Shown here piece by piece: positions 9,365 to 18,957 of a stretch of 64,000 nucleotides of DNA. How positions within the stretch are numbered: the stretch's first letter is position 1; every line of letters starts with the position of its first letter. Under the pieces are notes generated by a model that was not told the DNA's origin, did no database searches, and saw only the letters and a list, made by a program, of their open reading frames with translations. The DNA lies in contig PBCF01000002.1 in the NCBI GenBank assembly GCA_002716945.1, forward strand, positions 577,605-641,604, given 5' to 3'. Both the position numbers and the translations under genes were made by a program. The DNA comes from Gammaproteobacteria bacterium (lineage in GTDB: Bacteria > Pseudomonadota > Gammaproteobacteria > GCA-002705445 > GCA-002716945).

Positions 9365-10797
9365 TATAACCCTCCAAAAACTTCGATGTTATCAAATAAA
9401 CACATTGGAGTGGAATGACCTACAAACATAGTTTGATTAGGTTCGCCTTTTCCGCAATTAGAAGTTCCTAATATTTTTTGCGAATCTTTATTCCCTATCA
9501 TGGTTAAATTATGCCAAAAATTTTCGGTAACACCTCTGTAACTCGGATTTTTAACTATTCCTTTTAATTCGCCATTTTGAATTAAAGTTCCTTTTTCACA
9601 ACTAAATTGAAATTTATTTCTTTTATCATCAATAGACCATGAATTATTAGTTTCTAGTAATATTCCATCATCAATTGATGAAATCATATCTTTTTCTGAA
9701 TAATTGCCAGGTTCAATGTTGATATTGCCCATCCTGTCTATGGGAGGTCTATTCCAATTGCTTGCTCTTGAACAAGCAACATAATCCAGCCCAGTTCTTT
9801 GACCTGAAATATGACCACCAATAGGTCTAACTAGAAGTCCATCTTTGATTAAATATTCTTTGGAAGCTTCAGTTCCATCATCATCATAATTATATGTTGC
9901 TAATTGTGACTCTAAAGTAGGGTTAAAAGTAACATTTAAACATTTAGAACCATATTGATATTCTCCAAACATATCCAAAGTCACAAAGCTTGATCCAGCA
10001 TAATTTCTTTCATCACCAAGAATTCTATCTAGCTCAAGTGGATGTCCAATTGATTCATGGAGTTGAAGAATCATTTGATCGGGCGCTATTAGAGTTTTCA
10101 TATTTTTATCCGGACAATTAGGGGACTTTGCTAATTGAATAGACTCTTCAGATAGCTCTGCAGCCTTTTGATTCAGATTTATAGTATCTAAAAAATCGTA
10201 ACCTACTTGCCTTGCATGAGCATGACCACCATATGTCCTTGTTTGTATTTCTTTTTTATGAGCGGCAGAAACAACAACTTGAGGTAATAAAAATGAAATT
10301 CTTTGTCTGAAATGAGAATCATTAGTATCAATAAATAATGTCTCTATTTTTTTATATCTCAAACTTGCACCCCAGTTTGATATAGTAGACTTTGATTTGA
10401 GAATTTTATTAAGATTTCTCAAATAATCTATCTTGTCTTTAGTTGAAACTTGCATCCAATTAGTCTCTTCTTTTGTGAAATAGTTTCCTTGAACTTGCTT
10501 TATACGTTTGTAGTCAGGAAGGAATGTTGTTTTATTTTTAGTAAATTTACTCCATTCTATAGCTTCATTTATTGCCGATTTAATTCCATCCATAGTTAAA
10601 TCACTTGAAGAACCATAACCTATTCCACCTTGATTGATTATAGATACCATTATTCCATCATCTTCAGAAACTGTAACAGGTTCTACAATATTTCTGGTAA
10701 CAGATATTGTATTTACAAACTGATTAACAAATCTGAAAGAACAGTAATCTACGTCTGGCAGGAGCTGTTTTACTTGGTTTATAAAGTCTTCTTTCAT
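9364..10797 (-). CDS. tldD: TldD metalloprotease, catalytic subunit
   Basis: TldD is the zinc-bearing subunit of the TldD/TldE protease. The active-site motif HESIGH is at residues 247-252, followed by HPLELDRILGDERNYAGS. Total length is 477 residues from the ATG at 10797, near the 481 of E. coli. An in-frame GTG at 10818 would add seven residues. I prefer the ATG because MKEDFINQVKQLL aligns with the normal TldD N-terminus. It is divergent from arsS across a gap of only 34 bp. It heads the tldD-pmbA-gltX run. Confidence 0.95.
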   Translation of the reverse strand: MKEDFINQVKQLLPDVDYCSFRFVNQFVNTISVTRNIVEPVTVSEDDGIMVSIINQGGIGYGSSSDLTMDGIKSAINEAIEWSKFTKNKTTFLPDYKRIKQVQGNYFTKEETNWMQVSTKDKIDYLRNLNKILKSKSTISNWGASLRYKKIETLFIDTNDSHFRQRISFLLPQVVVSAAHKKEIQTRTYGGHAHARQVGYDFLDTINLNQKAAELSEESIQLAKSPNCPDKNMKTLIAPDQMILQLHESIGHPLELDRILGDERNYAGSSFVTLDMFGEYQYGSKCLNVTFNPTLESQLATYNYDDDGTEASKEYLIKDGLLVRPIGGHISGQRTGLDYVACSRASNWNRPPIDRMGNINIEPGNYSEKDMISSIDDGILLETNNSWSIDDKRNKFQFSCEKGTLIQNGELKGIVKNPSYRGVTENFWHNLTMIGNKDSQKILGTSNCGKGEPNQTMFVGHSTPMCLFDNIEVFGGL

Positions 10798-10831
10798 GAT
10801 AATATTAAATTGTAACACTAGAGAGTATCTA

Positions 10832-11791
10832 ATGCATGATGTTTACCAATTAATTAAAAATTCAGATTTCCCTGTTATTTTTAGGGATGAATTAAAATGT
10901 ATACAAATTAATATGGGCTACAGATGTAATCAATCATGTGTTCACTGTCATGTTAATGCTGGTCCTAATAGAAATGAAATGATGGACAGAAAAACTGTTA
11001 ATGAAATTATTAATTTTATTTCAAAAAATAATATAGACAAAATTGATATAACTGGAGGTGCTCCAGAACTAAACCCCTATTTTACATATTTAATAGAAAA
11101 ATCAAAAAAACTTGGTTGTCATGTAATAGACAGGTCAAACTTAACAGTCCTGCTAGAGCCTGGTATGAATTCATTAGTTAATTTTTTAAAAAAATATAAT
11201 GTAGAAATTATTGCATCTCTTCCGTGCTACTCATCTGAAAATGTAAATCAACAAAGAGGAAAAGGTGTTTTTGAAAAAAGTATATGCGCTTTAATAAAAC
11301 TAAATAATATAGGCTATGGAATAAACAAAAAGTTGCCGCTCAATCTTGTATACAATCCCCAAGGTGATAACTTGCCAGGTAATCAAAAATTGTTGGAGAA
11401 TCAATATAAATCATATTTATACAAAAAATATAAAATAAAGTTTAACCGCCTTTATACCATTACAAATATGCCCATATCAAGATTTGGGAGTTATTTAATA
11501 TCAAAGGGTAAATTTCATACTTATATGAATTTATTGAAAAATACTTCAAACACAGATCATCTAAATAATGTTATGTGTAAAACACTTATAAGTATTGATT
11601 ATAAAGGATATGTCTATGACTGCGATTTTAATCAAATGCTGAATATGGGGATTTCTGGGAGAAAAAAATTACATATATCAAAATTATCAATCCAGGATTT
11701 ATATAAAAAAAGTATCAAGACCGGTGAACATTGTTATGGATGTATTGCGGGCAATGGGAGCAGCTGCGAAGGTAACTTAAAAAATGATTAG
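10832..11791 (+). CDS. arsS: ArsS-type radical SAM protein (arsenosugar biosynthesis)
   Basis: The 319-residue protein has the radical SAM cluster CNQSCVHC (Cys32, 36, 39), then DITGGAPEL and VIDRSNLTVL. Further ArsS signatures are ASLPCYSSENV, LNLVYNPQGDNLP and a C-terminal HCYGCIAGNGSSCEG, probably a second Fe-S site (DUF3641). ArsS is proposed to transfer a 5'-deoxyadenosyl group to dimethylarsenite on the way to arsenosugars. The ATG at 10832 is chosen because GAGAG at 10821-10825 gives good spacing; an upstream ATG at 10796 would run into tldD. The next two genes are the family's usual glycosyltransferase partners. Confidence 0.88.
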   Translation: MHDVYQLIKNSDFPVIFRDELKCIQINMGYRCNQSCVHCHVNAGPNRNEMMDRKTVNEIINFISKNNIDKIDITGGAPELNPYFTYLIEKSKKLGCHVIDRSNLTVLLEPGMNSLVNFLKKYNVEIIASLPCYSSENVNQQRGKGVFEKSICALIKLNNIGYGINKKLPLNLVYNPQGDNLPGNQKLLENQYKSYLYKKYKIKFNRLYTITNMPISRFGSYLISKGKFHTYMNLLKNTSNTDHLNNVMCKTLISIDYKGYVYDCDFNQMLNMGISGRKKLHISKLSIQDLYKKSIKTGEHCYGCIAGNGSSCEGNLKND

Positions 11792-12449
11792 CATAGTTAT
11801 ACCTACATACAACGAAGAACAATATATTGTTAAAACTCTCAATAATTTAAATCAACTTAAAAAAGACTTAGAAATTGAAATAATTTTAGTTGACGGAAAT
11901 AGTTCTGATAATACAGTCAAAATTTCAAAAAATTTAGTAGATAAAGTTATCATGAGCAAAAAAGGAAGATATATACAACAGAATTTAGGTGCACAAAGCG
12001 CAAATGGTTCAATAATTCTATTTTTACATGCTGATACTATCGTAACTAAATCTGGATTAGATATTCTTATTGAAAAAAAGAATAATTTTATGTGGGGCTT
12101 TTTTAAAATATCTTTCGATACAAAAAACTTTAATTTTTTTATATTAAAAAAATGTATTAATTTTAGATCTATAATTTTCAAATATGGAACAGGAGATCAA
12201 TGTATTTTTGTCAATAAAGATTTATTTAATGAAATTGGTGGCTTCCCATCAATTGCTTTAATGGAAGATGTAGCACTCTGTCGTATTCTTAAAAAAAAAT
12301 ATAATCCACTAATTATAAATGAAGTAGTAAGTACATCTACCAGAAAGTGGAGCAATGAAGGATTTATAAAAACTATATTAAAAATGAGATTACTAAGACT
12401 TATGTATTATCTTGGCTTTAGTCCATCATTTTTAGAAAAATACTACTAA
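11784..12449 (+). CDS. Family 2 glycosyltransferase, TIGR04283 type
   Basis: This 221-residue GT2 enzyme has the nucleotide-binding start SIVIPTYNEEQYIVKTL, VDGNSSDNT, a DXD-like HADT and an acceptor-side GDQCIFVNKDLF with GGFPSIALMEDVAL. The last segment and the short length match the TIGR04283 family that accompanies arsS. It overlaps arsS by eight bases, so the two are coupled. Its sugar donor and acceptor are not known experimentally; addition of or to the ribose moiety of an arsenosugar is the family proposal. Confidence 0.82.
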   Translation: MISIVIPTYNEEQYIVKTLNNLNQLKKDLEIEIILVDGNSSDNTVKISKNLVDKVIMSKKGRYIQQNLGAQSANGSIILFLHADTIVTKSGLDILIEKKNNFMWGFFKISFDTKNFNFFILKKCINFRSIIFKYGTGDQCIFVNKDLFNEIGGFPSIALMEDVALCRILKKKYNPLIINEVVSTSTRKWSNEGFIKTILKMRLLRLMYYLGFSPSFLEKYY

Positions 12450-12450
12450 C

Positions 12451-13035
12451 ATGAATTCTATCAATATATTCTCCAAATGTCCTTATAGTTCAAAGTGTAA
12501 AACAAGACTTAGAAATTTATTAAATAAAGATGAAAGGAGTTTTTTATCTAAGTATATGTTAATAAATATACTCGATGAAGTAACAAACACAAATCACTCT
12601 ATAATAAATCTTTGGATATATCCTCATTTCAATCATGTATTTTTTACCGAAATTAAAAAAAAATATAAAGTTAATCTGTATAGGCAGGAAGGTAGTAATT
12701 TATCTGAAAGATTGAATCATTGCCTCTATAACCAATCATCTATCCATCAAAAAGTAATTATTTTAGGATCAGATATCCCAACCTTAAATCACAGAATTAT
12801 TGCTGATGCTGTCAAATCATTAAATTACAAAAAATATGTAATAGGACCAAGTAAAGATGGTGGTTTTTATTTATTGGGTAGCACAATACATCGTAATAAT
12901 ATATTTAATACATTTCATACAGAAAAAATTAGATTTACAAATATCATAAATACTATCACTACGAATAACCATGATTATATTTTATTAGAAAAATTAAAAG
13001 ATATTGATACAAAAGAAGATTTACTTACTATTTAA
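12451..13035 (+). CDS. DUF2064/TIGR04282-type nucleotidyl/glycosyltransferase
   Basis: The 194-residue protein shows the MobA/CofC-like fold of DUF2064: IFSKCPYSSKCKTRL near the N-terminus, then LSERLNHC, VIILGSDIPTL with the Asp pair, and IGPSKDGGFYLLG. TIGR04282 proteins of this kind are adjacent to TIGR04283 enzymes and ArsS in many genomes. It starts one base after the GT2 stop, completing a three-gene operon. It converges on and overlaps the WaaE-like gene by 15 bases. Biochemical role unproven. Confidence 0.82.
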   Translation: MNSINIFSKCPYSSKCKTRLRNLLNKDERSFLSKYMLINILDEVTNTNHSIINLWIYPHFNHVFFTEIKKKYKVNLYRQEGSNLSERLNHCLYNQSSIHQKVIILGSDIPTLNHRIIADAVKSLNYKKYVIGPSKDGGFYLLGSTIHRNNIFNTFHTEKIRFTNIINTITTNNHDYILLEKLKDIDTKEDLLTI

Positions 13036-13815
13036 TTTTTTTTTTGGAAAATGAGTTTTAGGGTCGACATTATTATCATATAACTCATTTAACTTTACAT
13101 ATTTCATGTATGTATTAAACATTGTTGTTATGGCAACAGTGATACCATCTAATCCTTGGAAGATTCCACCTTTTAAAAAAAGTTTTTTAAAGAGTGCAAA
13201 AAATGCATGTGTTATAGGGCGAATTCTAGATGCTTTTACTCCTTCTGAATGTAATGTTTTCGCACTCTCAGAACTGTAAAAATTTATTTTATCAATCCAC
13301 TCTTTATAAGAAGTATATGTATGGTGGGTGATATGGTAATCAGACTTAAATTCAGATTTAACCGGAATATATGAATGTGATGTCCTATCAACATAATTAG
13401 TAATTTTTTTATTATATAGTCTTATAACTCTATCAGGATAAAACCCTGCCGCTTTAATCCACCTGTTTCCACAATAATTTCTTCTTTTAAAAGAATATCC
13501 ATCGTAGTTGCTATTATCTAAATCAAGAGATTTAACAAATCTGATTAAATCATCTTCTAGTTTTTCATCTGCATCTAAACTAAAGACCCATTTATTAACA
13601 GCAAACTCAGATGCAAATATTTTTTGTGGTCCATCACCCAAAAAAGGTTGTTCTATTACTTTGGCTCCCATATTTTTTGCAAGTTCACAGGTTTGATCCT
13701 TGCTTATTGAATCTACAACAATTATTTCATCACAAATATTTTTCAATGATTGTATACATTCTTTAATAGTTTTTTCATTATTTAATGTTATGACTGTTCC
13801 AGTTATTTTGTTCAT
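13021..13815 (-). CDS. WaaE/KdtX-like LPS-core glycosyltransferase (GT2)
   Basis: This 264-residue GT2 protein has VITLNNEKTIKECIQSL, EIIVVDSISKDQT, the LDADEKLEDDL metal-binding motif and PDRVIRLYNKK, which are typical of the WaaE/KdtX family. In enterobacteria WaaE adds beta-glucose to inner-core heptose. The sugar here is not certain. It overlaps the stop region of the upstream GT4 gene by four bases, and the two appear to form a leftward pair. Confidence 0.82.
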   Translation of the reverse strand: MNKITGTVITLNNEKTIKECIQSLKNICDEIIVVDSISKDQTCELAKNMGAKVIEQPFLGDGPQKIFASEFAVNKWVFSLDADEKLEDDLIRFVKSLDLDNSNYDGYSFKRRNYCGNRWIKAAGFYPDRVIRLYNKKITNYVDRTSHSYIPVKSEFKSDYHITHHTYTSYKEWIDKINFYSSESAKTLHSEGVKASRIRPITHAFFALFKKLFLKGGIFQGLDGITVAITTMFNTYMKYVKLNELYDNNVDPKTHFPKKKLNSK

Positions 13816-14894
13816 AGAGTATCTAAATATTTATTTATGGTTTGAAAATGTAAATCATAATTATACTTAATATCAGCAAAAGCTTTACCTTTTTTAGAAA
13901 AATTTTTTCTTAATAATGTATCTGTTTTGATTTTAAGTATCTTTCGAGAAAGATCTTTAGAATTTTTTGGCTCAAATAATAGGCCGTTTTGTCCGTCTTC
14001 TATAATCTCGGGCACTCCTCCAGCATTACTACCAATTACAGGTACCTGCATTATCATTGCCTCTGCCAAAACTAATCCAAATGTTTCTTCATATGTAGGT
14101 AGTATTATAAGATCAACATATGGCATAATTTTCATTGGTTCGTTAATAAAGTTAATAAATCTAATATATCTCTTTAAATCATTATCAGCAATTAACTTAT
14201 CAAGTTTAGATTTATAGTTTTCATCCATTACATGTCCAATGCTCAATAGTTGTATTTCTTCGGATTTTAATTCTTTAATAGCATCTATAACTAAGTGCTG
14301 TCCTTTTTGTTCTTCAACTCTGGAGAATAAACCTATAGTAAATAAACTAGTATTGAGATTAATTTTTTCAAAATACTGATTCTTTCCATGTATATCAATT
14401 TCTGTTGGCTTGTAAATTCCATATGTTAATATTTGTATTTTATTATTTTTAATTGGATAATATTTTTGAGCTTCAATTTTAAGTTTTTGAGTAATAACCA
14501 AAACTAAATCTATATATTTAAAAAGAAAAGAATGATAAAAATCATTTTTGTACCTAGTTATTTTCATTTGTCTATAATAGATTAATAATAATTTTTGCTT
14601 AGACAAAATCTTTATTAAAACTGAAAATAATATATCTTTTGACCAACTTACATGTATAACATCTATTTTGTTTTGATTTATAAATTTAGAGATTTTGAGA
14701 GCATAATATAAGATATTAAATATGCTAATTTTACTAATAGCTATCCTTGAATCAGGAATACGCTTTTCTATCTCCGAATTTTTTCTACAAACAGCACTTA
14801 CAGAATTATCCTTATAATAATTAACCATTTTTGTGAAATACAATTCTAAGCCGCCTATATCAGGAGATGTGCAAATTGCTAATATTTTTTTCAT
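13812..14894 (-). CDS. Family 4 glycosyltransferase
   Basis: The 360-residue protein is a GT-B fold GT4 enzyme. The N-terminal ISPDIGGLELYFTKMV-like region (here CTSPDIGGLELYFTKMV) is the acceptor side. FSRVEEQKGQHLVIDAIKEL and the ETFGLVLAEAMIMQVPVIGS motif with E-x7-E bind the nucleotide sugar. NAGGVPEIIEDGQNG is also canonical. The location in an LPS-core block suggests transfer of a core or outer-core sugar. It diverges from the UDP-xylose synthase gene across 78 bp. Confidence 0.82.
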   Translation of the reverse strand: MKKILAICTSPDIGGLELYFTKMVNYYKDNSVSAVCRKNSEIEKRIPDSRIAISKISIFNILYYALKISKFINQNKIDVIHVSWSKDILFSVLIKILSKQKLLLIYYRQMKITRYKNDFYHSFLFKYIDLVLVITQKLKIEAQKYYPIKNNKIQILTYGIYKPTEIDIHGKNQYFEKINLNTSLFTIGLFSRVEEQKGQHLVIDAIKELKSEEIQLLSIGHVMDENYKSKLDKLIADNDLKRYIRFINFINEPMKIMPYVDLIILPTYEETFGLVLAEAMIMQVPVIGSNAGGVPEIIEDGQNGLLFEPKNSKDLSRKILKIKTDTLLRKNFSKKGKAFADIKYNYDLHFQTINKYLDTL

Positions 14895-14926
14895 AAATTA
14901 AGTATAAAAATGGTAAAAAAAATAGT

Positions 14927-14932
14927 TATAAT
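14927..14932 (+). promoter_or_regulatory. Probable -10 element for the UDP-xylose synthase operon
   Basis: A TATAAT sits 40 bases before the ATG at 14973, in the 78-bp gap between divergent genes. The region 17 bases upstream is AT-only and no clear -35 hexamer is visible. Confidence 0.4.
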
Positions 14933-14972
14933 GTATTGTAGAGTTTTCGAATACATAAATAAATAATAATCA

Positions 14973-15908
14973 ATGAAAAAAATCCTAATTACTGGAGGAG
15001 CTGGCTTTATAGGTTCCCATTTATGCAAAAAACTTCTTGATGAAGGCAATGATGTGCTATGTTTGGATAATTATTTTACTGGTACAAAAGAAAATATAAA
15101 GGAATTATCAGATAGTCCATATTTTGAAACTATAAGACATGATATATGTTTTCCGTTATATGTTGAAGTTGACCAAATATTTAATCTAGCTTGTCCTGCC
15201 TCTCCTATACATTACCAACATGATCCTGTTCAAACTACAAAAACAAGCGTGCATGGCGCCATAAATATGTTGGGTCTTGCAAAGCGAATCAATGCAAGAA
15301 TATTACAAGCATCAACTTCTGAAGTTTACGGAGATCCTGAGACCCATCCTCAAGATGAGAAATATTGGGGGAATGTAAATCCAATCGGTCCTAGGAGTTG
15401 TTATGATGAAGGGAAAAGATGCGCAGAAACATTATTTTTTGATTATTACAGACAACATAAGCTCGATATAAAAGTTGTAAGAATTTTTAATACATATGGA
15501 CCAAAGATGCATCCTAATGATGGAAGAGTTGTAAGTAACTTTATTATGCAAGCATTAACAAATAAAGATATTACAGTTTTTGGTGACGGAAAACAAACCA
15601 GATCATTCTGCTACATAGATGACATGGTTATTGGTTTAAAAAACATGATGGATTCGGATGAAGGAATAATTGGCCCCATAAATTTAGGCAATCCTACAGA
15701 ATTAAAAATTATTGATTTAGCAAAATTAATAATTAATATGACAAATTCTAAATCTAAGATCATTCACGCTGATTTACCAAAAGATGATCCGGTTAGACGC
15801 AAACCGGATATATCTATTGCTAATAAAACATTAAATTGGAAACCTACTATTGAAGTGGAAGATGGTTTAAAAGAGACAATAAAATTTTTTCAAACACAAA
15901 TAAAATAA
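14973..15908 (+). CDS. UDP-glucuronate decarboxylase (UDP-xylose synthase)
   Basis: This short-chain dehydrogenase-type enzyme converts UDP-glucuronate to UDP-xylose. The NAD-binding [10 protein letters not shown] is at residues 8-17. The catalytic triad region is STSEVYGDP with Thr115 and Ser116, then Tyr144 and Lys148 in CYDEGKR. The [15 protein letters not shown] stretch is diagnostic for UXS rather than other epimerases. At 311 residues it lacks the membrane anchor of eukaryotic enzymes. It implies a pentose in the LPS or a glycan. No UDP-glucose dehydrogenase is in the window to make the substrate. Confidence 0.93.
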   Translation: MKKILITGGAGFIGSHLCKKLLDEGNDVLCLDNYFTGTKENIKELSDSPYFETIRHDICFPLYVEVDQIFNLACPASPIHYQHDPVQTTKTSVHGAINMLGLAKRINARILQASTSEVYGDPETHPQDEKYWGNVNPIGPRSCYDEGKRCAETLFFDYYRQHKLDIKVVRIFNTYGPKMHPNDGRVVSNFIMQALTNKDITVFGDGKQTRSFCYIDDMVIGLKNMMDSDEGIIGPINLGNPTELKIIDLAKLIINMTNSKSKIIHADLPKDDPVRRKPDISIANKTLNWKPTIEVEDGLKETIKFFQTQIK

Positions 15909-15910
15909 AA

Positions 15911-16924
15911 ATGGACTTAAAAAACAAAAAATTCCTCCTTGTAAGGAATGATAAAATAGGAGATTTCATGCTAATTTGGCCAGCAATTTCCTATCTAAAG
16001 AAAAATTTGGGAAATTGCCATATAACATGTTTGGTGTCAAAAGATGTTGAAAGACTAGCCGGTAAATGTAATAACATTGATGAAATTATAACTGATCAAA
16101 GTTTAGCTAATTTAAAAAAAATAATAAAAGAAAAGAAATTTGACGCATCAATATCATTCTTTTCTACATTTAGAATTGGATATCTTTTGAAATCTTGTGA
16201 AATACCTTTAAGGATTGCGCCAGCAACTAAAATGGCACAGTTTTTTTACAATCACACACTTAAACAAAACAGATCCCAATCAAAAAAACCGGAACATGAA
16301 TATAATACAGATTTAGTTGTAGAATTATTAGATAAATATCAAGTTGTAGATTTTGAACCTATGGATGAACCTCCATATCTTCAACTGGATGAAAAAGAAT
16401 CCAGAGACTATAAAAGAGATTTCTGCAATATATATAAAATTAATCTTGATAAAAAAATATTGTTCATTCATCCAGGGTCTGGTGGTTCTTCTAAAAGTTT
16501 ATCTATTGATGACTATGTGGCTATTTGTAAAGGTTTGAGGAGCTTTGATGATTATAATTTTATAATTCATCACTCAATAACTGAAAAAAAATTAGCTTCT
16601 GAATTATTTAATAAACTTGATAAAATAACAAATGTAAAATTAATTAGACCTACACATAACATAGATGCTTTGTTAAAAAATATAAATTTATGTGATGTAT
16701 TTATTTCTGGATCTACAGGTCCTTTGCACATTGCTGGAGCATTGAATAAGAAAACAGTGGGATTTTTCCCATCCAAAAGATCTTCAACACACTTAAGATG
16801 GGAAACTATCAATAATTCAAGAAGACGATTACATTTTACAGATTTAGGTGGAAGATTCAGAAATATAAAAATTGATGAAAATAGAACAATTCTTGAAATT
16901 CAAAAATTTATTGGTGTCTCATAA
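15911..16924 (+). CDS. Glycosyltransferase family 9 (heptosyltransferase-like)
   Basis: This 337-residue GT9 protein begins FLLVRNDKIGDFMLIWPAI and has the donor-site segment HPGSGGSSKSLSIDDY, then SGSTGPLHIAGALNKKTVGF. It lies two bases after the UDP-xylose synthase gene and is surely co-transcribed. It converges on waaF with a six-base overlap. It is the second of three GT9 enzymes in the window and is most like the general ADP-heptose:LPS heptosyltransferase group; the exact acceptor is unknown. Confidence 0.82.
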   Translation: MDLKNKKFLLVRNDKIGDFMLIWPAISYLKKNLGNCHITCLVSKDVERLAGKCNNIDEIITDQSLANLKKIIKEKKFDASISFFSTFRIGYLLKSCEIPLRIAPATKMAQFFYNHTLKQNRSQSKKPEHEYNTDLVVELLDKYQVVDFEPMDEPPYLQLDEKESRDYKRDFCNIYKINLDKKILFIHPGSGGSSKSLSIDDYVAICKGLRSFDDYNFIIHHSITEKKLASELFNKLDKITNVKLIRPTHNIDALLKNINLCDVFISGSTGPLHIAGALNKKTVGFFPSKRSSTHLRWETINNSRRRLHFTDLGGRFRNIKIDENRTILEIQKFIGVS

Positions 16925-17923
16925 AATTTTATCTATTTCATGAATAACATTTTCAGAAGTAATTGAATTAAGACAATTAAGATGTTTAAGTGGGCATTCA
17001 CGTTCAAAACATGGGCTACAAGACAATTCCTTATATATAACTTTGCTATCCCCATCATCAATCAACGGTGCTGTATAATCTGGAGATGAAGATCCAAATA
17101 ATGAGATGATTTTAGCATTTACAGATGCGGCAATATGCATTAACCCAGAATCATTTGATACAACAACAGCTGCACAAGATAACAAGTTTACAACTTCTTG
17201 AAGAGATGTTCGATTTATCAAATTATGCACATTTTTATGATTTGCAAAAGCAGATGAAAAAGATTTTAGCATCTCAGGATCTTTCCCAACAATATATATT
17301 GGATAATTTATAGATAAATGCGCTATTAATTCTATCCATTTTTCAATTGGCCATCTTTTTGCCGGACCAAATTCAGCATCAGGACAGAAGAATAAATTTT
17401 TTTTGTTATTATCTAAATTAAATTTTTTTATAGTTTTTATTCTACAATCAGAATCTATAGTAATCTGAGGTTTTAAATTATAAGAGTATTGTGAATCTAA
17501 TAATTTTAAATACCTATTTACCATAGATAATTGGTGTTTAACTAATTTGTAATGTCGATTTAACAATAAAAATCTCAGCTCTGTAGAGTAACCAACTCTA
17601 ATTGGTATTTTTAGAAACCAAGGAATTAATGCAGATTTAAAGCTATTTTGTAAAACAAAGCATTCATTATATTTATGATTAGAAAGTTTTTGTGATAATT
17701 TAATTCTTTTTTTTAATCCTAAAACCCCATGAGGTATTGTAAGTTCATATATATTCTTTATCTCTGGCATCATTTTAGCTAGAGGGATTAAATCTCCTTT
17801 GATAATTAAATCTATTTCGCATGATTCATTTAAATTTTTGAGCTGTTTATAGACTGCTTGAGAAATTATAAAATCCCCTATCCAGGCTGGTGCAACAATT
17901 AAAATATTTTTATTAGCTACCAT
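16919..17923 (-). CDS. waaF: LPS heptosyltransferase II
   Basis: WaaF adds the second heptose to the LPS inner core from ADP-heptose. The 334-residue protein has ILIVAPAWIGDFIISQAV at the N-terminus, PDAEFGPAKRWPIEKW and SNDSGLMHIAASVNAKIISL. SSPDYTAPL and a cysteine-rich CSPCFERECPLKHLNC end follow. These match heptosyltransferase II closely. It overlaps the end of hldD, which makes its ADP-heptose donor, by 11 bases. Pairing of donor synthesis and transfer supports the assignment. Confidence 0.92.
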   Translation of the reverse strand: MVANKNILIVAPAWIGDFIISQAVYKQLKNLNESCEIDLIIKGDLIPLAKMMPEIKNIYELTIPHGVLGLKKRIKLSQKLSNHKYNECFVLQNSFKSALIPWFLKIPIRVGYSTELRFLLLNRHYKLVKHQLSMVNRYLKLLDSQYSYNLKPQITIDSDCRIKTIKKFNLDNNKKNLFFCPDAEFGPAKRWPIEKWIELIAHLSINYPIYIVGKDPEMLKSFSSAFANHKNVHNLINRTSLQEVVNLLSCAAVVVSNDSGLMHIAASVNAKIISLFGSSSPDYTAPLIDDGDSKVIYKELSCSPCFERECPLKHLNCLNSITSENVIHEIDKIL

Positions 17924-18875
17924 TAGGTTGTGATAACCAATCTATATATTTTTTTACACTTTCATTTAAACTAAAGAACTTTTTCTCATATCCAACATTT
18001 CTCAAACTTGAAATGTCTGCTTTAGTATAAGCTTGATATTGTTTTTCAAGATTTTTTGGAAAATCAATATATTCTATTTGTCCACTATCAAAATTCTCTA
18101 TTACTGCATTTGCCACATTATTAAATGTATTACTTTCTCCAGTTCCGACGTTGTATATACCAGAAATATTTTTATTATTCATAAACCATAATTTGATTGC
18201 AATAGTATCATCTACAAATATAAAATCTCTTTCTTGTTCACCGTCAGTATAACCATGACTACCTTCAAAAAGATTAATAATTTTATTAGATTTCATTTGA
18301 TGATAAAAATGGTAAATGACGCTAGACATTTCTTTTTTATGACTCTCTCTTGGGCCAAAGACATTAAAATATCTTAATCCTACAACTTGTGTATCTATAC
18401 GATCTTTATATTCTCGATAATATTGATCAAATTTATATTTTGATTCAGCATAATGATTTAGAAAACTTTCATTCTTAGGGTCTTCAGAAAATTTTGTTCC
18501 TGATCCATAAACCGAAGCTGACGATGCATAAATAAAATTTGTACCTGAATTAGCACAATAATGTAAAAGTTCTTTGGAATAATCAAAATTTGTATCCATA
18601 ATATAATCTCTATCTTGTTCAGTAGTCTTAGAACAAGCACCAAGATGAAATATTAAGTCAATTTTTTTTGTATAATCTTTTGTATTATTTTTTATATCTT
18701 CTAAAAATTTTTTATTGTCTACGCAGTCTATGTAATTAAGATTATCAAGATTATTAAATTTTTCTGTATTACTATTCAGTTCTTCAACAACGAGTATATT
18801 TTCTTCTCCAAGATTATTCAATGAACTTATCAAGTTGCTGCCAATAAAGCCTGATCCGCCTGTTACAATTATCAT
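17913..18875 (-). CDS. hldD: ADP-L-glycero-D-manno-heptose 6-epimerase
   Basis: HldD interconverts the D,D and L,D forms of ADP-heptose, the last step in making the LPS heptose donor. GGSGFIGSNL (6-15) binds NADP. The family-specific HLGACSKTTEQD and MDTNFDYSKELLHYC are present, with catalytic Tyr142 and Lys146 in HYAESKYKFD. Length 320 fits (E. coli about 310). The other ADP-heptose genes (gmhA, hldE, gmhB) are not in the window. It leads a two-gene unit with waaF and diverges from purE. Confidence 0.94.
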   Translation of the reverse strand: MIIVTGGSGFIGSNLISSLNNLGEENILVVEELNSNTEKFNNLDNLNYIDCVDNKKFLEDIKNNTKDYTKKIDLIFHLGACSKTTEQDRDYIMDTNFDYSKELLHYCANSGTNFIYASSASVYGSGTKFSEDPKNESFLNHYAESKYKFDQYYREYKDRIDTQVVGLRYFNVFGPRESHKKEMSSVIYHFYHQMKSNKIINLFEGSHGYTDGEQERDFIFVDDTIAIKLWFMNNKNISGIYNVGTGESNTFNNVANAVIENFDSGQIEYIDFPKNLEKQYQAYTKADISSLRNVGYEKKFFSLNESVKKYIDWLSQPNGS

Positions 18876-18939
18876 GATTAAGATATACTCAAATTTTTAT
18901 TTATTATATAAAACAAACATCAATTTGACTAATAAAAGA

Positions 18940-18957
18940 TGATAAGTATTCTTATCA
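18940..18957. promoter_or_regulatory. Palindrome overlapping the purE -35 element, possible operator
   Basis: The sequence TGATAAGTATTCTTATCA is a perfect 7-bp inverted repeat around a 4-base centre. Its right arm coincides with the proposed -35 hexamer TTATCA of purE, so a protein bound here would block that promoter. It does not match the E. coli PurR box as I know it. It could also act on the divergent hldD. Confidence 0.4.
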
